Source: Clostridia bacterium
GTDB lineage: Bacteria > Bacillota > Clostridia > Oscillospirales > Acutalibacteraceae
Direction of reading: 5' to 3'
Assembly: GCA_017519685.1 (NCBI GenBank)
Contig: JAFWRV010000100.1
Coordinates: forward strand, 1-6,299
DNA: 6,299 bases
Part shown: in pieces, positions 1 through 3,587 of the stretch
Layout of the letters: every line of letters starts with the position of its first letter
Numbering within the stretch: position 1 is the first letter of the stretch
The notes under the pieces: model-generated
Databases searched by the model: none
Told to the model about the DNA's origin: nothing
What the model saw: the letters and a program-made list of their open reading frames with translations, nothing else
Position numbers and translations under genes: made by a program

Positions 1-7
1 AATAATT

Positions 8-14
8 CCGGAGG
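8..14 (+). promoter_or_regulatory. Ribosome binding site of rplM
   Basis: CCGGAGG lies 7 bases before the ATG at 22. It is a strong Shine-Dalgarno match and fixes the start of L13. The window opens only 21 bases before the gene, so the operon promoter is not visible. Confidence 0.85.
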
Positions 15-21
15 AAAAGTT

Positions 22-450
22 ATGTCAACTTATATGCCTAAAGCGGCCGACATCACCCGTAAGTGGTATGTAATCGATGCAGCAGGTAAGACTCTCGGCA
101 AGACCGCCGTTGAAGCGGCAAACCTTCTTCGCGGCAAAAACAAGCCGACATTCGTACCTCACGAAGACTGCGGAGATTTCGTTATCATCATCAACTGCGA
201 CAAAGCAGTTCTCACCGGTAAGAAACTCGAGCAGAAGACTTACTACCATCACACCGGTTATATCGGTCATCTCAAAGAGGTCAAATACGGCACTCTTATG
301 CAGACCAAACCCGAATTCGCAATGACCAAAGCAGTCAAGGGAATGATTCCCGACACCGTTATCGGTCGTCAGGCGCTCACCAGACTTCGCTGCTACAAGG
401 GCGGAGAACATCCCCACGCAGCTCAGAAGCCCGAAGTTTACGAATTTTAA
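22..450 (+). CDS. rplM: 50S ribosomal protein L13
   Basis: This encodes L13, an early-assembling protein of the large ribosomal subunit that binds 23S rRNA. The product is 142 residues, the usual bacterial length. The N-terminal KWYVIDAAGKTLGK segment (residues 14-27) and the family signature VKGMIPDTVIGRQALTRLR followed by YKGGEHPH (residues 105-132) are both present. The start is supported by the CCGGAGG site 7 bases upstream. The TAA stop is 19 bases before rpsI, which is the conserved rplM-rpsI order of bacteria, so the two are co-transcribed. The promoter must lie upstream of the window. In many bacteria L13 takes part in translational autoregulation of this operon; nothing in the 21 bases available here allows that to be judged. 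The reading is intact, with no odd residues seen. Confidence 0.98.
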   Translation: MSTYMPKAADITRKWYVIDAAGKTLGKTAVEAANLLRGKNKPTFVPHEDCGDFVIIINCDKAVLTGKKLEQKTYYHHTGYIGHLKEVKYGTLMQTKPEFAMTKAVKGMIPDTVIGRQALTRLRCYKGGEHPHAAQKPEVYEF

Positions 451-469
451 GAAAGGGAGGCCGTAAATT

Positions 470-868
470 ATGTATGATTCCAATCCTTATTTCTACGGTA
501 CAGGCCGCAGAAAGAGTTCAGTAGCCAGAGTACGCGTTTACGCGGGTACCGGCAAAATCACAATCAACGACAGAGATATAGACGATTATTTCGGTCTTGA
601 AACTCTCAAGCTCATCGTACGTCAGCCTCTCGCTCTTACAGACACAGCCGAGAAGTTTGACATCGTCTGCCGCGTAGGCGGCGGCGGAGTTACCGGTCAG
701 GCAGGCGCAATCCGCCACGGTATTTCCCGCGCGCTCCTTCAGTATGACGAAGAGCTTCGTCCCACCCTCAAAAAGGCAGGATTCCTTACCAGAGACCCGA
801 GAATGAAAGAAAGAAAGAAATACGGTCTCAAAGGCGCCCGTCGCGCACCTCAGTTCAGCAAGCGCTGA
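470..868 (+). CDS. rpsI: 30S ribosomal protein S9
   Basis: This encodes S9, a small-subunit protein whose C-terminal tail reaches the ribosomal P site and contacts the tRNA anticodon stem-loop. The 132-residue product shows the N-terminal [13 protein letters not shown] motif (residues 10-22), the signature [19 protein letters not shown] (residues 71-89), a basic Lys/Arg-rich tail, and the family-typical end SKR. The ATG at 470 follows GGGAGG (455-460) at a spacing of 9 bases. A short extension MYDSNPYF precedes the conserved GTGRRK core, which is common in Firmicutes. It is the last gene of the ribosomal unit: a strong intrinsic terminator begins 24 bases after the TGA stop. The gene is intact. 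Confidence 0.98.
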   Translation: MYDSNPYFYGTGRRKSSVARVRVYAGTGKITINDRDIDDYFGLETLKLIVRQPLALTDTAEKFDIVCRVGGGGVTGQAGAIRHGISRALLQYDEELRPTLKKAGFLTRDPRMKERKKYGLKGARRAPQFSKR

Positions 869-892
869 TCGCGGCTTAATACAGTTAAACGG

Positions 893-925
893 CTCCGGAA
901 CCATCGGTTCCGGAGTTTTTCTTTT
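893..925 (+). terminator. Intrinsic terminator of the rplM-rpsI operon
   Basis: A perfect 10-base-pair stem, CTCCGGAACC (893-902) against GGTTCCGGAG (906-915), with a three-base ATC loop, is followed by TTTTTCTTTT. This is a textbook Rho-independent terminator. It sits 24 bases after the rpsI stop and separates the ribosomal operon from the AT-rich region beyond. Confidence 0.95.
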
Positions 926-1035
926 CCGGTTTAATGTATCATTTGAGTGAAACGATTAAACTGATATTCGGATTTATTTTTTTGAATATGTGCTATCGAA
1001 GCATAATTGTTGAAAAATGTGTTACGGTATGATAT
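926..1035. other. AT-rich spacer without a recognisable gene
   Basis: This is the first part of the 320-base gap between rpsI and the next gene. It is strongly AT-rich, with stop codons in the frames I read and no gene seen. It ends in the 11-mer TGTTACGGTAT (1020-1030), which recurs exactly at 2172-2182 on the far side of the next gene. No RNA gene or attachment site was recognised. Confidence 0.5.
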
Positions 1036-1041
1036 TATAAT
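1010..1041 (+). promoter_or_regulatory. Candidate promoter for the membrane-anchored protein gene
   Basis: A perfect TATAAT (1036-1041) lies in the AT-rich spacer. The best upstream match is TTGAAA (1010-1015) at a spacing of 20 bases, longer than the usual 16-18, so the -35 assignment is weak. If used, transcription would start near 1048 and leave a leader of about 140 bases, which contains the gene remnant at 1054-1155. As this is the only gene after the ribosomal terminator, it needs its own promoter. Confidence 0.35.
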
Positions 1042-1053
1042 GGTACCTTCCCC

Positions 1054-1155
1054 CCCGATATCAGCCGGATAAGGGTTCAGCGGAGTCTTGCCGATTCGCT
1101 TGAGGAAAACGCCATAATAAAAATCGGCGGCGGAAGATATACAAAGTATATCTAG
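1054..1155 (+). pseudogene. Remnant of a winged-helix protein C-terminus
   Basis: The frame from 1054 reads as coherent protein for 33 codons to a TAG at 1153-1155: PDISRIRVQRSL, then ADSLEENAIIKIGGGRYTKY. It has a protein-like composition and is clearly more GC-rich than the sequence on both sides. The pattern ISRxxVQRxL, about a dozen residues, then KIGGGRxTxY resembles the recognition helix and wing that close Fic-family and related helix-turn-helix proteins; this is from memory of those families. No start codon with a ribosome binding site is in frame: the frame is closed by TGA at 1030-1032. I infer that it is the left-over 3' end of a deleted or degraded gene. It could instead be a chance open stretch inside a leader. 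Confidence 0.4.
1135..1153. repeat. Perfect inverted repeat upstream of the membrane-anchored gene
   Basis: AGATATAC (1135-1142) and GTATATCT (1146-1153) form a perfect 8-base-pair inverted repeat around AAA. It overlaps the stop codon of the remnant and ends 21 bases before the ribosome binding site of the next gene. The stem is AT-rich and has no T-tract, so it is not a terminator. It could be an operator-like dyad or a weak hairpin in the leader; function is unknown. Confidence 0.4.
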
Positions 1156-1174
1156 AATTATGAATTATCCTATT

Positions 1175-1181
1175 GAGGAGG
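1175..1181 (+). promoter_or_regulatory. Ribosome binding site of the membrane-anchored protein gene
   Basis: GAGGAGG lies 7 bases before the ATG at 1189. It is a strong site that decides the start of this unrecognised gene and argues that the gene is translated. Confidence 0.8.
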
Positions 1182-1188
1182 AACTTTA

Positions 1189-2082
1189 ATGAGTGCTTTT
1201 TTAGGCATATGTGGATTGATTTTAGCTATAGTTTCGTTTATAAAAATTATTATCGATGTTGTCAAAAATAGGTCTGTAAAAAAGTCTGTTTTCTCTGTTG
1301 TGCTCGGTATTATTGTTTTTTTTATTGGAATTACGGCTACGCCGAGTAGCACTGAAAAAGCTAAAAACAGCACGGACACATCTAACCAACTCGCAAGTAC
1401 CCAAAAGGATAATACTCCTGTTTACAAAGATGAAATCACATTTCAGGATTATTCATGGGGAAGTGATGCTGTTTCTGTTTCTCAAAACGAGAATGAGCAG
1501 TATTTTGAAAGCATAACACCCGGATGGGAAAGCGCATATACTTATAGTCAAATATCAGAGTATTCTTTGGGCTATAGACTGTTCACTTTAAGAGACAGAA
1601 ACATTGCAGGCTATGATGTCTTGAATTTCTCCATGTACTTTATGTATGGGCATAATAATGGTGCATTATCAACAAAACCGGAAAATTCAGAACTGTATAT
1701 GGTTACAATGAATTTTGATGTATCTGACATTAGTGGAACATATGAAGACCTGCTACAAAAGATTACTTCAATTTATGGACAAGGTACAAGTACCAGCAAA
1801 ACGGGAAACACTTATTCTACAAGTGATGGCGCATATAAATATACAACTGTATCAACTCAATGGCTTGGTCAGAACAATACAGGTATTATGCTTTCTAAAT
1901 GTACACCAAATGAAGGTTCTCCTTCAGGTGCGGTCACAGATATGTTCCATAACTATGTGGCATTAAGCTATGGTAAAACAAACAGCGATACCACGCTTTC
2001 AAAATTATATGAAGAATATAAACAAATGAATATTGCTGCAGAACAAGAAAAAAGAGACATTGCAAATAAAAACGGATTATAA
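1189..2082 (+). CDS. Hypothetical membrane-anchored protein with extracytoplasmic domain
   Basis: I do not recognise a named family. The 297-residue product starts with two hydrophobic helices (about residues 4-25 and 33-50) separated by a short basic loop, KNRSVKK, which by the positive-inside rule should face the cytoplasm. A Ser/Thr/Asn-rich linker follows (about 51-78), then a predicted outside domain of about 200 residues. Its opening, ITFQDYSWGSD (83-93), and later segments LYMVTMNFDVS and YEDLLQKITSIYG (169-197) recall small Clostridia surface proteins that begin with a Phe...Trp-Gly motif and carry a YG after an amphipathic helix. This likeness is from memory and untested. The end (about 270-297) is charged and helical. 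The gene is much more AT-rich than its neighbours, roughly mid-30s percent GC by eye, which suggests a different origin. It stands alone between two terminators. The start is set by GAGGAGG. Confidence 0.85.
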   Translation: MSAFLGICGLILAIVSFIKIIIDVVKNRSVKKSVFSVVLGIIVFFIGITATPSSTEKAKNSTDTSNQLASTQKDNTPVYKDEITFQDYSWGSDAVSVSQNENEQYFESITPGWESAYTYSQISEYSLGYRLFTLRDRNIAGYDVLNFSMYFMYGHNNGALSTKPENSELYMVTMNFDVSDISGTYEDLLQKITSIYGQGTSTSKTGNTYSTSDGAYKYTTVSTQWLGQNNTGIMLSKCTPNEGSPSGAVTDMFHNYVALSYGKTNSDTTLSKLYEEYKQMNIAAEQEKRDIANKNGL

Positions 2083-2117
2083 TATCAGCTTTGATGTTTC
2101 AAATTGTACCATCCCCA

Positions 2118-2146
2118 CGCCTGTTCGTCATGAACAGGCGTTTTTT
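2118..2146 (+). terminator. Intrinsic terminator of the membrane-anchored protein gene
   Basis: A perfect 9-base-pair stem, CGCCTGTTC (2118-2126) against GAACAGGCG (2132-2140), with a five-base loop GTCAT, is followed by six T. It lies 36 bases after the stop of the gene before it and makes that gene a single-gene transcription unit. Confidence 0.93.
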
Positions 2147-2157
2147 GTTCCGGTAAT

Positions 2158-2182
2158 TTGTTACGGTTTTTTGTTACGGTAT
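2158..2182 (+). repeat. Tandem TGTTACGGT repeats
   Basis: TTGTTACGGT occurs twice, at 2158-2167 and 2171-2180, with a period of 13 bases. The longer 11-mer TGTTACGGTAT (2172-2182) is also found exactly at 1020-1030, before the AT-rich gene. Both 11-mer copies are followed by GATATTAT (1031-1038 and 2191-2198). It could be a repeated regulatory site or shared spacer ancestry. Confidence 0.5.
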
Positions 2183-2198
2183 TATGTTTAGATATTAT
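2171..2198 (+). promoter_or_regulatory. Candidate upstream promoter for the phosphoesterase unit
   Basis: TTGTTA (2171-2176), a 16-base spacer, then TATTAT (2193-2198) fit a sigma-70/sigma-A type promoter. It overlaps the TGTTACGGT repeats, which would place them at the -35 region. It competes with the candidate at 2226-2255; only one, or both, may be used. Confidence 0.3.
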
Positions 2199-2225
2199 GA
2201 AATCTCTTTAATTTCCATAAACATA

Positions 2226-2255
2226 TTGTAATTAAATAATAAACTATGATAAAAT
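2226..2255 (+). promoter_or_regulatory. Candidate proximal promoter for the phosphoesterase unit
   Basis: TTGTAA (2226-2231), an 18-base spacer, then TAAAAT (2250-2255) is a plausible sigma-A promoter in a very AT-rich stretch. A start near 2262 would place the whole duplicated leader block (from 2269) inside the transcript, with a leader of about 58 bases. Confidence 0.4.
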
Positions 2256-2268
2256 ATATAGGTAAGTA

Positions 2269-2335
2269 TTTGATTCTTAACGGCAAGCAAAATAATATTT
2301 ATCATTCGGAGGGAGTATTATGAAAATCACAAAGA
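2269..2335 (+). repeat. Duplicated leader block, copy 1
   Basis: This 67-base block contains a 51-base leader, the ribosome binding site CGGAGGGAG (2307-2315), the ATG at 2320 and the first five codons (MKITK). It matches 3521-3587 at 66 of 67 bases; the only difference is G at 2313 against A at 3565. The spacing between copies is 1252 bases. Upstream of 2269 the two loci are unrelated. Downstream, the signal-peptide codons are about 70 percent identical. Confidence 0.95.
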
Positions 2336-3525
2336 GGATTATATCAATTCTGCTCTCGCTTGCGCTCGCTCTCGGCGCTTTTGCCGCTCTGGGTATAAGC
2401 GCGTACGCGGCGGACGGTGCGGATACTCGCCTCAGATTTGACAAAAACGGCGATTTCAGAATCCTGCACCTGACGGACTGGCATTGCGACTATCCTCTGC
2501 CTGCGGTTCACAAGCAGCTTGTGCTGGAGTCCATTGACGAGGCGAAGCCCGATCTCGTGGTGCTCGGCGGAGACCTCTCCGAAGCTCCGCACGAAGATCA
2601 GCCGGCGGCAATCAAAGAAATCTGCGAAATTTTCGTCAAAGCGGAGATTCCTTTTGTCATCACCTTCGGCAATCACGATTATATGCACGACTACACGATT
2701 GACGAAATGTTCGCGTTTTATAAAGAATACGGCGGCAGATACTTTATCGGCTCGGATGAAAATCCGGAGCTTTTCGGCTGCGGCACATGCAGTCTGCCCG
2801 TGTACTCAAAAGACGGCAGTAAAATCGCTTATAACATCTACTGCTTTGATTCGGGTGACAGAGCCGTTACAGACGGCGTGGATAAAGGTTATGACCCCGT
2901 TCACGCCGACCAGATAGAATGGTATAAGGCGAAATCGGAGGAGCTCAGAAACGGCAACGGCGGAAAAAATGTGCCCTCTGTTGTGTTTCAGCATATTATC
3001 GTTCAGGAAATTTATGACAAGCTTTTCCCCGTTGCGAAAAGCTACAACGCGGGCGTCAGGGAATATGAAACCGTGACCTATGACCTTGTTCCGGTTCCCG
3101 ATTATTCCAATGTCAAAGAAGGATATATCTTTGAAAAGCCCTGCCCCGGTTATTATAACTACGGTCAGCTCGACGTGATGAGCAAAAACGGCGATGTGCG
3201 CGCGATATTCTGCGGCCACGACCACTACAACAGCTTTACGGTTGAAATTGACGGCGTTGATATCATCAACACTCCGAGCATCAAGCCGCATATTCTTCTC
3301 AGAAAGATTAACTGGGGGCCGAGAGCGATTACCCTTCACGAGGACGGAACTTACGAAAACAGGGTGATTATGGCATGCGAGCTTGCGCAGAAAGAGGGCT
3401 CAAAGCTCATATCGGCAGGCGCCGTTTCAGATGCGGAGATATTCATTGTAAAAATCTGGAAAGCGCTTGTTGACACATCTCTCCCGTTCTGGAGCCGCGT
3501 AACAGGTCTGATTTACAATCTTTGA
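2320..3525 (+). CDS. Secreted calcineurin-like metallophosphoesterase
   Basis: The product is a 401-residue exported hydrolase, probably a phosphomonoesterase or phosphodiesterase with a two-metal centre. Residues 1-30 form a signal peptide (MKITKR, hydrophobic core, cleavage after AYA). The calcineurin-like motifs follow in order: LTDWH (51-55, metal ligands D53 and H55), GGDLSE (83-88, D85), GNHDY (117-121, N118 and H119), FQH (223-225, H225) and GHDHYNSF (299-306, H300 and H302). All expected metal ligands are present, so it should be active. The FQHxxVQE and GHDH spacing resembles the Dcr2/purple-acid-phosphatase-like branch; the substrate cannot be told. Residues about 372-401 form a hydrophobic, Trp-containing tail that may contact the membrane. 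No LPxTG or lipobox is seen. The start is fixed by CGGAGGGAG. The next gene starts 46 bases on with a near-identical leader, so the two are probably co-transcribed. Confidence 0.93.
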   Translation: MKITKRIISILLSLALALGAFAALGISAYAADGADTRLRFDKNGDFRILHLTDWHCDYPLPAVHKQLVLESIDEAKPDLVVLGGDLSEAPHEDQPAAIKEICEIFVKAEIPFVITFGNHDYMHDYTIDEMFAFYKEYGGRYFIGSDENPELFGCGTCSLPVYSKDGSKIAYNIYCFDSGDRAVTDGVDKGYDPVHADQIEWYKAKSEELRNGNGGKNVPSVVFQHIIVQEIYDKLFPVAKSYNAGVREYETVTYDLVPVPDYSNVKEGYIFEKPCPGYYNYGQLDVMSKNGDVRAIFCGHDHYNSFTVEIDGVDIINTPSIKPHILLRKINWGPRAITLHEDGTYENRVIMACELAQKEGSKLISAGAVSDAEIFIVKIWKALVDTSLPFWSRVTGLIYNL

Positions 3526-3587
3526 TTCTTAACGGCAAGCAAAATAATATTTATCATTCGGAGGAAGTATTATGAAAATCACAAAGA
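3521..3587 (+). repeat. Duplicated leader block, copy 2
   Basis: This is the second copy of the 67-base block at 2269-2335, with a single mismatch (A at 3565). The match begins two bases before the TGA stop of the phosphoesterase gene (3523-3525), so the stop lies inside the repeat, and ends within codon 6 of the next gene. It supplies that gene's ribosome binding site (CGGAGGAAG, 3559-3567) and its first five codons. Confidence 0.95.

Noticed and set aside
25..483. Open frame of 152 codons on the minus strand across rplM
   Set aside because: It lies wholly opposite a certain ribosomal protein gene, has no ribosome binding site or recognisable product, and follows from the codon bias of rplM. 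The minus-strand frames opposite rpsI, the phosphoesterase and the large repeat protein are rejected for the same reason.
1090..1128. Possible hairpin GCCGATT (1090-1096) with AATCGGC (1122-1128)
   Set aside because: The stem is only seven base pairs with a 25-base loop and no T-tract, and lies in a stretch better explained as former coding sequence.
1160..1189. Nine-codon frame MNYPIEEEL whose TAA overlaps the ATG at 1189 (TAATG)
   Set aside because: It looks like a translationally coupled leader peptide, but there is no Shine-Dalgarno before its ATG, and the Glu codons are simply the ribosome binding site GAGGAGG of the real gene.
3526..3571. Terminator or promoter between the phosphoesterase and the large gene
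   Set aside because: No stem followed by T residues is present, and no convincing -35/-10 pair is seen in the 46 bases, which are almost entirely the duplicated leader.
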